A stretch of DNA of 46,810 nucleotides from JBBQUP01 sp038212305 (GCA_038212305.1 JBBQUP010000014.1:1-46810); one strand, 5' to 3'; positions 31,312-39,882 are shown, counted from the stretch's first letter. Notes: generated by a model from the letters alone, not told the origin. Translations and numbers: made by a program.

Positions 31312-31983
31312 ATGCGTTTCACAAGTTTAGTTATCATTTTAAGCATCTGCTTAAGCGTTGGAATAAAAGCACAAAACATTGATGATTTTACCAAAGATAT
31401 GAAGATTGTTTTTTCAGAGGGATTCTCTGGTAAATCAATTAAGTTGTTTGATTTTTCTCATCCTCAGAACTGGATGTTGGTTGAAAATGGCAAATCAGGC
31501 AAAGCTCTGAAATGCAAGCAAATAGATGTGGGTGATGATCCAAAGTCAATAGCAGAGATGGCATTTGTTAAGGGATTAGAGTTAAACGATTGCGTGGTTG
31601 AATTTAATTTTTTACAAAAAGGACAAGATTTTTCGATGCGCGATGTTTGTTTAATTTTTAATTATGTCGATAGCTTGAATTATCAGTATGTTCAGGCAGC
31701 TTCGGTAATTTCAAAAACATCGCACAATTTTTTTACCGTAGTTAATGGTAAAGTAACCAAAACTGGGACTGCTTTAAATAGCGGTATGATTTGGAATTAC
31801 GAGAAATGGCAGAAGATTCAGTTTGTGAGACTCAAATCGGTTGGCAAAACTCAACTTTTTGTTGATGATCAGTTGGTTTTAGAAACAACGGCAGATACTA
31901 ATTTGGGCGGTATATTTGGTATTGGCTCATATGGCTCGGAGATTAAAATAGATAATTTGAAGATTTGGACTCCAAAGGAATAA
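31312..31983 (+). CDS. Exported laminin-G/ConA-like jelly-roll protein
   Basis: A 223-residue protein. The signal peptide ends SVGIKAQ. The mature part looks like a concanavalin-type jelly roll related to the domain found in 3-keto-disaccharide hydrolases: VVEFNFLQKGQDFSMRDVCL, LNYQYVQAASVISK, YEKWQKIQFVRL, TQLFVDDQLVLETTADTNLG, GIFGIGSYGSEIKIDNLKIW. It may bind glycans. No catalytic residues are obvious. It stands alone, followed by a purine/pyrimidine inverted repeat. Confidence 0.65.
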   Translation: MRFTSLVIILSICLSVGIKAQNIDDFTKDMKIVFSEGFSGKSIKLFDFSHPQNWMLVENGKSGKALKCKQIDVGDDPKSIAEMAFVKGLELNDCVVEFNFLQKGQDFSMRDVCLIFNYVDSLNYQYVQAASVISKTSHNFFTVVNGKVTKTGTALNSGMIWNYEKWQKIQFVRLKSVGKTQLFVDDQLVLETTADTNLGGIFGIGSYGSEIKIDNLKIWTPKE

Positions 31984-31996
31984 ATAAGAAGATAAA

Positions 31997-32099
31997 GAGA
32001 GAAAAAGATAGGAAGATAAAAAGATAAAGAGACAGATGGATTTGATGGCAACTGCTTGCTTCTAATCTATCAGTCTAAAAATCTTCCTCTCTTTCTCTC
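31997..32099. repeat. Purine/pyrimidine inverted repeat
   Basis: Positions 31997-32017 (GAGAGAAAAAGATAGGAAGA and one more T) are nearly complementary to 32081-32099 (ATCTTCCTCTCTTTCTCTC), with two bases unpaired. It separates the jelly-roll gene from the SpmAB-like gene. It is probably a degenerate low-complexity element; a folding or terminator role is possible. Confidence 0.5.
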
Positions 32100-32127
32100 T
32101 TCTTCCCATTCTCTAAAAAAAAACAGT

Positions 32128-33360
32128 ATGGCATTAAACATTGTTTGGATTGCATTTTTTTTCATTGCTTTTGTGGTGGCAATACTTAAATTGCTGTTGT
32201 TGGGCGACACCCAAGTGTTTAATCAAATAATGGCCTCTACGTTCGAATATTCCAAAACAGGATTTGATATTTCGTTGGGATTAACTGGTGTTTTGTGTTT
32301 GTGGATGGGAGTTATGCGTATTGGCGAACTGGGTGGTATGGTTGGGGTTTTATCGCGCATAACTGGCCCATTTTTTAGTCGTTTGTTTCCCGATTTACCC
32401 AAAGATCATCCTGCTTTCGGAAGCATCCTTTTAAACTTGTCGGCAAACATGCTTGGGCTCGATAATGCAGCCACTCCCATGGGGCTTAAAGCCATGAAGG
32501 AGATGCAAGAGGTAAACCCAAATAAGGATATAGCCAGCAATCCCATGATCATGTTTTTGGTTTTAAACACTTCTGGGCTTACGTTGGTTCCAGTAAGTAT
32601 TATGGTATATCGAGCGCAGTTAGGAGCAGCCAATCCTGCCGATGTGTTTTTACCTATTTTATTAGCAACTTTTTTTGCAACGCTGGTTGGGTTAATCACC
32701 GTAGCCATTTATCAGCGCATTAATTTGTTCGAAAAAGTTATCTTATCCTGGCTAGGAGGTTTTACCCTTTTTGTTGGGGGTTTAATATACTGGATGTCAT
32801 CATTACCTAAAGATGAGCTGAATACCATTTCAATGCTCTCTTCAAATATGCTGCTCTTCTCAATAATTATTGCTTTTATTGGCATGGGTGTTCGAAAAAA
32901 AATAAATGTGTATGATGCGTTTATCGATGGAGCGAAAGAGGGGTTTGGGATTGCTATTAAAATTATTCCCTATTTGGTTGCCATATTGGTTGCCATAGGC
33001 GTTTTTCGAGCTTCTGGAGCGATGGATTACATGATTAAAGGAATTGAATATTTGGTTGGAGCGATGGGGTTTAATACCGATTTTATTGGCGCATTACCAA
33101 CAGCACTCATGAAACCGTTAAGCGGTGGCGGTGCAAGAGGATTGATGATTGATGCTATGAAATCAAGCGGTGTGGATTCGTTTGTTGGGCGCATGGCTTG
33201 TACCTTTCAGGGAGCAACTGATACGACTTTTTATATTTTGGCTGTTTATTTTGGTTCGGTATCAATAAAAAATACTCGTTATGCACTAACTGCTGGAATT
33301 ATTGCCGACTTAGCTGGTGTTGTTGCAGCTATATTTATAGGTTACATGTTTTTTAGTTGA
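32128..33360 (+). CDS. SpmA-SpmB fusion, nucleoside-recognition (Gate) membrane protein
   Basis: The start is ATG at 32128, giving MALNIVWIAFFFIAF; an in-frame TTG at 32056 would add residues encoded by low-complexity sequence. The protein is 410 residues with about ten membrane segments. The N-terminal half is SpmA-like (LWMGVMRIGELGGMVGVLSR, NLSANMLGLDNAATPMGLKA) and the C-terminal half SpmB-like (DGAKEGFGIAIKIIPYLVAI, ALPTALMKPLSGGGARGLM, CTFQGATDTTFYILAVYFGS). In Bacillus these are two spore-maturation proteins; the Gate domains occur in transporters of nucleoside-like molecules. The substrate is unknown in non-spore-formers. The next gene starts three bases after its stop. Confidence 0.88.
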   Translation: MALNIVWIAFFFIAFVVAILKLLLLGDTQVFNQIMASTFEYSKTGFDISLGLTGVLCLWMGVMRIGELGGMVGVLSRITGPFFSRLFPDLPKDHPAFGSILLNLSANMLGLDNAATPMGLKAMKEMQEVNPNKDIASNPMIMFLVLNTSGLTLVPVSIMVYRAQLGAANPADVFLPILLATFFATLVGLITVAIYQRINLFEKVILSWLGGFTLFVGGLIYWMSSLPKDELNTISMLSSNMLLFSIIIAFIGMGVRKKINVYDAFIDGAKEGFGIAIKIIPYLVAILVAIGVFRASGAMDYMIKGIEYLVGAMGFNTDFIGALPTALMKPLSGGGARGLMIDAMKSSGVDSFVGRMACTFQGATDTTFYILAVYFGSVSIKNTRYALTAGIIADLAGVVAAIFIGYMFFS

Positions 33361-33363
33361 GTT

Positions 33364-34356
33364 ATGATCAGTCGTTGGGAGTTCGGTATGATGGTTTTAA
33401 TTTTGTTTTCAGTGCTAACTGTTGCAAATAGTCAGTCTGTTGAAGATACAATACCTATAAAATCTTCGTGGTTATTTGGAACCGATTTTAGTACAAACTC
33501 ACCGGTTAATGGACAGGTGAACGAATTGGTTTCACAACCTTCTTTCTCGGGATATGTTGCCTACTTCTCAAAGTATAATTTCGATTTTTCAGTGGTGGGT
33601 TCTACTATTTGGAATTCAGATTCATCGTTCACTAAATCGACTCGCGAGTTTGGATTAAGTGTTGGTTATTCATTGCCGCTGACTAAATGGTTGTTGTCCT
33701 CCGTTTCGTACTCGCATTATTTTTATCCTGGAGCAACTCAAACGTTACAAAGTGGATTAGCCAATATGTCGGATGTTACTTTATCATCGCAGGTAAATTG
33801 GTGGCAAACCGATGCCAGTGCCGGATATTCTTGGGGGGAATACAACGAGTTTTATTTGTCGCTACAAACAGGTGCGCAAATAGTATTGTCAAAAGTACTA
33901 TCAAAAAAAGATGTCTTAACTTTTGAGCCTTCTTTCTCTCTCTTTTTTAGTGATATTGATTATTACAATACCTCATTAGTAAAAACGTATTGGTATTTAT
34001 ATCCTTATGCCTCAGAGAATCCTACCACCACGATTAGTGATATGTTGGTTGATATAAAAACTGCTCCTTTTGGTAAAACAGAAAGAGATTTACGTGTTTT
34101 GTTAGCTCTAAAACCCACATTTCAACGCGATCTTACAAAGCTTCCATCCAATCAAATTGTTTGGGATATTTTCCAGTCTAATAAATCATTCACGTTAGGC
34201 TCGCTGGGAGTTACGCTGCCAATGAATTACATGCTGGGTTCATGGACACTCTCATCATCAGTATCGGTTTATTTGCCTCAAAATCAGCCATCGTATGCTA
34301 ATAATAACTTAGTTTGGTATTTCTCAGGAGGCTTGAGTTACTTAATTGATAGATGA
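33364..34356 (+). CDS. Exported outer-membrane beta-barrel-like protein
   Basis: A 330-residue protein. The signal peptide is MISRWEFGMMVLILFSVLTVANS. The mature protein is made of alternating aromatic/hydrophobic strands (GYVAYFSKYNFDFSVVGST, FGLSVGYSLPL, WLLSSVSYSHYFYPG, DASAGYSWGEYNEFYLSLQT, GGLSYLIDR) and ends near an aromatic strand, consistent with an outer-membrane barrel. No family is recognised with certainty. It probably forms an operon with the SpmAB-like gene. Its 3' end overlaps the convergent TPR gene by 15 bases. Confidence 0.7.
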   Translation: MISRWEFGMMVLILFSVLTVANSQSVEDTIPIKSSWLFGTDFSTNSPVNGQVNELVSQPSFSGYVAYFSKYNFDFSVVGSTIWNSDSSFTKSTREFGLSVGYSLPLTKWLLSSVSYSHYFYPGATQTLQSGLANMSDVTLSSQVNWWQTDASAGYSWGEYNEFYLSLQTGAQIVLSKVLSKKDVLTFEPSFSLFFSDIDYYNTSLVKTYWYLYPYASENPTTTISDMLVDIKTAPFGKTERDLRVLLALKPTFQRDLTKLPSNQIVWDIFQSNKSFTLGSLGVTLPMNYMLGSWTLSSSVSVYLPQNQPSYANNNLVWYFSGGLSYLIDR

Positions 34357-35067
34357 CGAACCGCACAACTCCATGATGTAGTAATTGGCATCCGCATCTC
34401 CCAATTCCTCTGCCTTGCGCAAGTCGCTACATCCGTCGGCATTGGCATCTAAATTGAATTTTGTGATGGCTCTATTAAAAAAATAATTGTAATCAGTGGC
34501 ATCTAATTCTATGGCTTTATCAAAGTTAACTAGCGCATCTTCGAACTTATTGAGTTTAAAAAATGTATTAGCTCTATCATAATAGCCATCAGCATTTTTT
34601 TGATCTAATAATAAACCACTATTTAAATCGTTTAATGCTTTGTCGAACTTATTGATTGCATAATATGAATTCCCTCTTAAGAAAAAGGCATCGGCATATT
34701 TTGGCTTTTTGCCGAGTATTGTAGTTAAATCCTCGATGGCTTTTGTATAGTTTGCCTTTTCGTACCAAGTATTTCCTCTGTTAAAAATGGCATCTAAATT
34801 TTCAGGATTTAGCGAGTAGCATTTCGAATAATCAGCAATGGCATCATCAAATTTATTTAAATCGAAATAGGCATTGCCGCGATAATAATAAGCTTCTGAT
34901 TCGTTTGGACTCGCTGCGATTGCTTGAGAAAAGGATTTTATGGCTGATTTAAATTCACCTTTTGCTTGTTGTTTTTTGCCTGTGGCAATTAAGTCAGACG
35001 TTTTTTGCTGACTAAATACCAAAAGAGAGAAAATCAAAAAAAGTATAGTAATAGATTTCGACTTCAT
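34342..35067 (-). CDS. Exported tetratricopeptide-repeat protein
   Basis: A 241-residue protein. The signal peptide is MKSKSITILFLIFSLLVFSQ. Five or six TPRs follow with the typical A-Y-Y-x-R-G-N pattern: SEAYYYRGNAYFDLNKFDDA, LDAIFNRGNTWYEKANYTKA, ADAFFLRGNSYYAINKFDKA, ADGYYDRANTFFKLNKFEDA, YNYFFNRAITKFNLDANAD. The end, CSDLRKAEELGDADANYYIMELC, is a common finish of Bacteroidota TPR proteins. It is probably a periplasmic or lipid-associated scaffold with unknown partners. Confidence 0.9.
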   Translation of the reverse strand: MKSKSITILFLIFSLLVFSQQKTSDLIATGKKQQAKGEFKSAIKSFSQAIAASPNESEAYYYRGNAYFDLNKFDDAIADYSKCYSLNPENLDAIFNRGNTWYEKANYTKAIEDLTTILGKKPKYADAFFLRGNSYYAINKFDKALNDLNSGLLLDQKNADGYYDRANTFFKLNKFEDALVNFDKAIELDATDYNYFFNRAITKFNLDANADGCSDLRKAEELGDADANYYIMELCGSSSIN

Positions 35068-35155
35068 GAGAAAATGTTTTGAGAGAACTGTTTGCAGTTA
35101 TTAACGCTTAATTAGCATGGTTCATTCTTTAAAAATCTAAATCAAAAAGATTCAA

Positions 35156-35470
35156 TTATCGAGCCATTTTCTTGCGTTGCATTAATTGTTGACGCCGTTT
35201 CATCTGGTCAGCATTAATGGGTGATCGCTTAATCACTTCTTTACGTATTTCGGGTTTCCGAACCGATTTGCGCTGTTCCAGAATGGTCTTTTTTCGAACA
35301 ATTGTTTTTTTCTGACGAAGATTATCGCGCATAACCGTTTTGTAATTTCGGCTATTCCCTCTGATATCAATTGTTTTGATATCAACTTTTTGGGGATGGT
35401 TTTTCTCTTGAGCAAATGAGGCAAGCGTTATTGCTAAGAAAATGATCAGTGTATATAATTTTGCTTTCAT
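35156..35470 (-). CDS. Small, very basic exported protein
   Basis: The start is placed at 35470 (MKAKLYTLIIFLAITLASFAQ signal peptide), giving 104 residues; an in-frame ATG at 35557 would mask the signal. The mature ~83 residues are highly basic, rich in K and R (RQKKTIVRKKTILEQRKSV, RKEVIKRSPINADQMKRRQQ), with no cysteines. I recognise no family. Such charge could suit binding to nucleic acid, LPS or the cell surface. It is 85 bases downstream of the TPR gene start region on the same strand. It is probably real because a convincing signal peptide precedes it. Confidence 0.6.
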   Translation of the reverse strand: MKAKLYTLIIFLAITLASFAQEKNHPQKVDIKTIDIRGNSRNYKTVMRDNLRQKKTIVRKKTILEQRKSVRKPEIRKEVIKRSPINADQMKRRQQLMQRKKMAR

Positions 35471-35666
35471 ACGAGTGTGTTTAATCAGTAATTGTTTGAG
35501 CTCAAATACTGATTCTTGGACGATAAAAGTAATAGAAGGTTTAATCTTAATGTGCAATAAATTTACAATTCTTTAAAATTAAATGATAGGCCATTCATTC
35601 GAAATTCTAATCTATTATAAACGAAGATCAAAATAATGGCGAAATATTGTAGTTGGGTTAAGGTTT

Positions 35667-36260
35667 TTATCTGGTGGATTTAGACTTTGAATTTATTCGA
35701 TAGCTCAGTGAAATGCTTATTTCGGGCCATTTGTTTCGCATGGTTTCATCATCTAAATTGTTACTTGGCAAGTTAAAGTAATAACGACTTTCGGCACTAA
35801 CTACAAAGTGCTTAATGGAATAGTTTACAGCAAATCCACCCATTAAACCATATAAAAAATTGCGCTGTAAATAAATCGATGGGTCTTTTGTTAAAAGAAA
35901 AATGCCATATGGACCAAAGTTTACTGAAAGTGAAAGATTTTTAATAGGGAAATTTAAATGCGATAGAAAAGGAACTTGAATATAGTCAATAGCAAAATTG
36001 CCATCTTGATTGCTAAGAGAGAGCTGGTTGTAGTTTATTTCAGTTAAAATACCAAAGTGTTTCTCCTCTTGATACAAAACTCTAAATCCCATGCTGGTGC
36101 CTATAAAAGGAGTTGCTTTTGTTTCGCCAACAAAATAATTTCCACTCGATAATACACCAAATCGGGCACCCAATTCGGTATAAGGAGTGAAAGAGGTTTG
36201 AGCTAAGCCAACCTGAACAATTGCAAATATTAATAAAAATAGGTTTATGGTATGTTTCAT
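35667..36260 (-). CDS. Outer-membrane beta-barrel protein (PorT-like)
   Basis: The start is placed at 36260 (MKHTINLFLLIFAIVQVGLAQ signal peptide), giving 197 residues. The mature part has the usual Bacteroidota outer-membrane barrel pattern: FTPYTELGARFGVLSSGNYF, ATPFIGTSMGFRVLYQEEKH, NLSLSVNFGPYGIFLL, KHFVVSAESRYYFNL, with the last strand EISISLSYRINSK. It resembles the ~200-residue PorT/OMP_b-brl families, and its role is unknown. It is a single gene, with no partner within 180 bases. Confidence 0.78.
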   Translation of the reverse strand: MKHTINLFLLIFAIVQVGLAQTSFTPYTELGARFGVLSSGNYFVGETKATPFIGTSMGFRVLYQEEKHFGILTEINYNQLSLSNQDGNFAIDYIQVPFLSHLNFPIKNLSLSVNFGPYGIFLLTKDPSIYLQRNFLYGLMGGFAVNYSIKHFVVSAESRYYFNLPSNNLDDETMRNKWPEISISLSYRINSKSKSTR

Positions 36261-36317
36261 TTGAACAATTGTAAATAATTGTGATAGTGAATTCTTTCGT
36301 TTATGTAAAATTAACAA

Positions 36318-36487
36318 GGTCGAAGTTAATCATTTTAGTTTTTTTGTCCTTTGGATTTGGTTGTGTTTTTAGGGATTCAAATTTTTTTGCTAAAAAACAA
36401 TGCAATCAGTAAGTTTGAAAATAAGGTTTAGCGAGTTGATATTTTCACAAGTATATAAAAAAGCAAAGAATTAACCGATGAATTATA
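36318..36487. other. AT-rich spacer upstream of nadE
   Basis: The full gap is 36261-36534. Apart from the nadE promoter at its right end I see no gene, repeat or structure in it. Confidence 0.5.
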
Positions 36488-36495
36488 TAGTTTTG
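36488..36495 (+). promoter_or_regulatory. -7 promoter motif for nadE
   Basis: TAGTTTTG matches TAnnTTTG, 39 bases before the nadE start codon. Confidence 0.5.
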
Positions 36496-36534
36496 CAATA
36501 AGGTACGGTTTATATCAACTATTATTGAAAAGCA

Positions 36535-38409
36535 ATGTCGGGTATTAAAATAGCAGTTGCTCAAATGTATGTGGAACCGGGACGACCGGATTTGAATGCA
36601 AAAAAAATTATCAGCGAAATTTATAAATCCATCGAGGCTGGGGATGATATAATTGTGTTTCCCGAATTAGCTGTGCCTGGATATCTCTTAGGCGATGAAT
36701 GGGAAAACCTTGCTTTTGTAAAGGATTGCTATCTTTTTAATGATGAGATAAAAAAAGCAACTCAGAATATTATTGCCATTTGGGGTAATATTGATATTGA
36801 TGCATCGTTGCGAAGCGAAGATGGTCGTATTCGCAAGTATAATGCAGCTTTTATTGCACAAAACGGTGAGTATGTTGGGTTAGGTCGAATTCATAAAACC
36901 TTAATGCCTAAATATCGCGAGTTTGATGATGAGCGTCATTTTTACTCGCTACGCAAAGAGGCTCAGGATGCATTGCTGAATGTCGAAGACCTTATAAAAC
37001 CTATCGAATTATCTATTGCGAACACCACAAAAAAGTTAGGTATTATTTTGTGTGAGGACATGTGGAGTGACGATTATACTTTAAATCCAATTGATATTTT
37101 ATTAGAGCAGGATGCAGATGTGATCATAAATTTATCATGTTCGCCTTGGACTTGGCGTAAGAATAACAAACGCCATGCAGTGGTTCGCGATCGTATGAAA
37201 AAACATCCCGTTTATTTTGTTTATGCCAACAATGTGGGAATTCAAAATAATGGTAAAAATATTTTTGTTTTCGATGGAAATTCATCCATATACAATCCCA
37301 ATGGAACTTTGCATAAAGTGGCTCGTGATTATACCGAGGAAATTTTAAAATCAACCTTATGGGAATCCAACGAAGCAGTAGTTGAAAAGTCTGTTTTGAG
37401 TCACGAGCGTGATGTTCAAGAGTTGTTTGCAGCACTAGTTTATGGCATTCAGCACTTTTTTTCAAGGTTCGCATCAAAAAAAGTTGTAATAGGGTTGAGT
37501 GGTGGTATTGATTCGGCATTAAGTGTTTGTTTGTTAACTGAGGCATTGGGCGCTGAAAATATTTATGCTATTAATATGCCTTCGCAGTTTAACTCGGCTA
37601 CTACGCAAAATGCTGCTAAATCATTGGCTCAGATTTTAGGGATTCATTACACAGTTATTCCGATTCAAAACAGTTATCAAAATACCATCAGTGAAATAGA
37701 ATCGGCAACATTTGAGCGATTGAATGATTCAAAACAGATGACGCCTATTCGGTTGTCGGGCTTGAATAAAGGAAACATTCAGGCGCGCGATAGAGGTTCG
37801 CGCATTATTGCCGGCGTAGCATCGGCTTTAGGAGCCGTTTTTGTAAATAACGGCAATAAAACCGAAACAGCTTTTGGTTATGCAACGTTGTATGGCGATG
37901 TGAATGGTGCTTTGGCTCCAATTGCTGACTTGTATAAACTCGAAGTGTATGAGTTGGCGCGTTATTACAACTCGATTAAGTGTCGTGAAATCATATCATC
38001 TGCGATTTTTGAAATTCCTGCATCAGCGGAATTAAGTGCCGACCAGAATGTGGATGAAGGCAAAGGTGATCCAATTATTTATGGCTATCACGATAAACTG
38101 GTGAAAGCATTTGTTGAGTTTCGTCTCGATCCTGAAGATTTACTAACGTATTACCTGAATGGAACATTGGCGAAGGTTATTCATTGCGAACAATCAGTTA
38201 TTGAGACTCATTTTACAAATGCAGCTTCGTTTATTGCCGATTTAGAACATAAATGGCGACTATATAAATTAAGTATTTTTAAGCGAATTCAGGCTCCGCC
38301 GATTATAACTGTGAGCAAGCGAGCCTTTGGGTTTGATTTGCGCGAATCGCAAAATGGTGTTTATTTCACGCAGTCGTATTTGATGTTGAAAGAGATGATT
38401 TTGGGTTAG
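36535..38409 (+). CDS. nadE: Glutamine-dependent NAD+ synthetase
   Basis: A 624-residue protein. It has the two-domain NadE layout. The N-terminal carbon-nitrogen hydrolase (~1-270) takes ammonia from glutamine, with catalytic E44 (FPELAVPGY), a lysine in the RIHKTLMPKY segment and the nucleophile cysteine in IILCEDMWSDDY. The C-terminal synthetase (~295-620) has the ATP-pyrophosphatase loop GLSGGIDSAL. It amidates nicotinate adenine dinucleotide, the product of nadD (18249). It is closed by REP-type hairpins that also act as a terminator. Confidence 0.95.
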   Translation: MSGIKIAVAQMYVEPGRPDLNAKKIISEIYKSIEAGDDIIVFPELAVPGYLLGDEWENLAFVKDCYLFNDEIKKATQNIIAIWGNIDIDASLRSEDGRIRKYNAAFIAQNGEYVGLGRIHKTLMPKYREFDDERHFYSLRKEAQDALLNVEDLIKPIELSIANTTKKLGIILCEDMWSDDYTLNPIDILLEQDADVIINLSCSPWTWRKNNKRHAVVRDRMKKHPVYFVYANNVGIQNNGKNIFVFDGNSSIYNPNGTLHKVARDYTEEILKSTLWESNEAVVEKSVLSHERDVQELFAALVYGIQHFFSRFASKKVVIGLSGGIDSALSVCLLTEALGAENIYAINMPSQFNSATTQNAAKSLAQILGIHYTVIPIQNSYQNTISEIESATFERLNDSKQMTPIRLSGLNKGNIQARDRGSRIIAGVASALGAVFVNNGNKTETAFGYATLYGDVNGALAPIADLYKLEVYELARYYNSIKCREIISSAIFEIPASAELSADQNVDEGKGDPIIYGYHDKLVKAFVEFRLDPEDLLTYYLNGTLAKVIHCEQSVIETHFTNAASFIADLEHKWRLYKLSIFKRIQAPPIITVSKRAFGFDLRESQNGVYFTQSYLMLKEMILG

Positions 38410-38475
38410 AGACAGGGCATGCCCTGTCTGTACAAATAAATCATGCCCTGTCTGTACAAAAGGGCATGATTTATT
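38410..38475. repeat. REP-type palindromes, probable terminator of nadE and of the RAYT gene
   Basis: AGACAGGGCATGCCCTGTCT (38410-38429) is a perfect 20-bp palindrome followed by GTACAAA. Next, AATAAATCATGCCC (38435-38448) pairs perfectly with 38462-38475 around a 13-base loop containing TGTCTGTAC. T-rich sequence follows on the + strand. These share the core GACAGGGCATRCCCTGTCTG with a third copy inside the transposase gene. Confidence 0.85.
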
Positions 38476-39070
38476 TTTTGTGAAATTTATCTGATTCCCA
38501 ATTGCGAGGATTGTTTTTGATGTATTCGGAAATGCGTTGAAATTCCTCGGTATTGCGAATAACATGGTCGTGAAACCGTTCCTGCCATACAAATTGCATT
38601 CCCAAACGGTGCGCGTGTTTTGTTACCGCCGATTTGTACGAACCAATAATTGCCGATACCGAATTGTTACCAATATTTTGAAATCGTTGTTGCCCAATGG
38701 AGGGCGTATTGGGTTGTTGTTGTTGTTTTACAGACAGGGCATACCCTGTCTGTACGTTATCGCCCATATTATCGCCCACGTTATCGTCGTTATCATTCCC
38801 ATTCAATACCAATATTCCATGCACATGATTAGGCATTACCACAAATTCGCCCAATTCAACGTTTTTTGCATGGTTTTTTATTTCATGCCAAAACACATCG
38901 GCCAATATTCCTGTCCCTAACAATAGCATTTCACCATTGATAATGTTGCCAAAATTGCGGTTATGGTTTTTGGTGCAAATGGTTATAAAATACGCACCTA
39001 CCCAACTGTAATCCCACTTTTGCCAACGTGCCGACGGGATACGATATTTATTTTGAAACTTTACGAACAT
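38471..39070 (-). CDS. REP-associated tyrosine transposase (RAYT, Y1-type)
   Basis: A 199-residue protein. It has the HUH-type Y1 transposase pattern of RAYTs: an N-terminal YRIPSARWQKWDYSWVGAYF, FITICTKNHNRNFG, the HxH metal motif in VVMPNHVHGILVL, and the C-terminal helix with the catalytic tyrosine ISEYIKNNPRNW. RAYTs are domesticated relatives of IS200/IS605 and act on REP sequences, three of which are found here. Between residues ~95 and 125 there is a polar linker, NDNDDNVGDN, then VQTGYALSVK encoded by a REP palindrome, then QQQQPNTPS. The frame is intact, so it is probably functional. Confidence 0.9.
   Translation of the reverse strand: MFVKFQNKYRIPSARWQKWDYSWVGAYFITICTKNHNRNFGNIINGEMLLLGTGILADVFWHEIKNHAKNVELGEFVVMPNHVHGILVLNGNDNDDNVGDNMGDNVQTGYALSVKQQQQPNTPSIGQQRFQNIGNNSVSAIIGSYKSAVTKHAHRLGMQFVWQERFHDHVIRNTEEFQRISEYIKNNPRNWESDKFHKK
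38729..38754. repeat. REP palindrome inside the RAYT coding sequence
   Basis: TACAGACAGGG (38729-38739) pairs perfectly with CCCTGTCTGTA (38744-38754) around CATA. It has the same core as the palindrome at 38410-38429. It encodes part of the linker QTGYALSV in the transposase. Confidence 0.85.
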
Positions 39071-39082
39071 GGGTGATGTTGA

Positions 39083-39748
39083 TTATAGAATTTCCTCAAT
39101 AGCCCTATTTATAAATTGATTGAAAGGTTTCATGGCTGAGAAAATGGAATTTAATTTATTGGGTAAGTCTGATGAGGTTAACTCTTGATCGGAAAGGTGA
39201 TGAGCCACTGTGTAGGATTTGAATTTTAGCAATTCGATAAATTCGAGGTTTTTATCGAATCCTTTAGGAGCAGATTTTAATTTGGCACCATCAATTTCGC
39301 CAAAAGTGTTTTTAAAAGTTGAGTTTTCGATGATGGTTTTGAACTCATCGATAAAGTTTAAAATCTCAGTACGAACTGCCGAAAGAATGTTGCTCTCAGG
39401 CATGTAAACACCGCCGGCAGCAAAGCTTTTCTCCGGTTCGAGGTGAAGGTAGTAGCCTGCAAACGGACTTTTTTTGCCACCTCGCGTAACATAGCAACCC
39501 ATGTTGGTTTTGTAGGGTTCTTTATTGTGCGAAAATCGGGTGTCGCGATAAATACGAAACGTGCAATCCTTTACCTCGGGTTGGCCAATCGATGGGTCGA
39601 TACCTGCAATAAGCGTAATAAATTGACCTGTAGTTTCATCGAAACTCTTTTTCGCTTTTAGGTAATTCTCTTTATTAGTGGCAAACCACTCTTTGTCGTT
39701 ATTGACCGACAATTGAGTTAGGAACTGTAAAATTTGTGTATCAACCAT
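39083..39748 (-). CDS. DUF2461 family protein
   Basis: A 221-residue cytosolic protein of the TIGR02453/DUF2461 family. Typical features are the start of the domain NNDKEWFATNKENYLKAKKS, then the highly conserved FRIYRDTRFSHNKEPYKTN, GGKKSPFAGYYLHLEPEKSF and GGVYMPES. The function of the family is not established. It ends 12 bases before the RAYT gene on the same strand. Upstream is one copy of the 89-bp repeat, which also faces ispD. Confidence 0.92.
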   Translation of the reverse strand: MVDTQILQFLTQLSVNNDKEWFATNKENYLKAKKSFDETTGQFITLIAGIDPSIGQPEVKDCTFRIYRDTRFSHNKEPYKTNMGCYVTRGGKKSPFAGYYLHLEPEKSFAAGGVYMPESNILSAVRTEILNFIDEFKTIIENSTFKNTFGEIDGAKLKSAPKGFDKNLEFIELLKFKSYTVAHHLSDQELTSSDLPNKLNSIFSAMKPFNQFINRAIEEIL

Positions 39749-39793
39749 TTTCTCACTTATTTTAGTGTAAATTTAAAAACAAATTGAAATAAA

Positions 39794-39882
39794 AGGTCTA
39801 AGACCTATTTATTGTTTTCCGTTTTTGCTTTTAATGAATCAATTAGCTTAATATAATACGACATTATTTCCAAAGAAGTACC
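39794..39882 (-). repeat. 89-bp dispersed repeat, copy B
   Basis: Inverted copy, 78/89 identical to 13665-13753. The palindrome AGGTCTAAGACCT is at 39794-39806. The copy ends 30 bases before the ispD start. Its orientation relative to ispD is the same as copy A's relative to the carbonic anhydrase gene. Confidence 0.8.

Noticed and set aside
38269..38592. A 107-residue minus-strand ORF with VQTGH repeats
   Set aside because: The repeats come from translating REP palindromes; the rest is antisense to nadE or in another frame of the RAYT gene.
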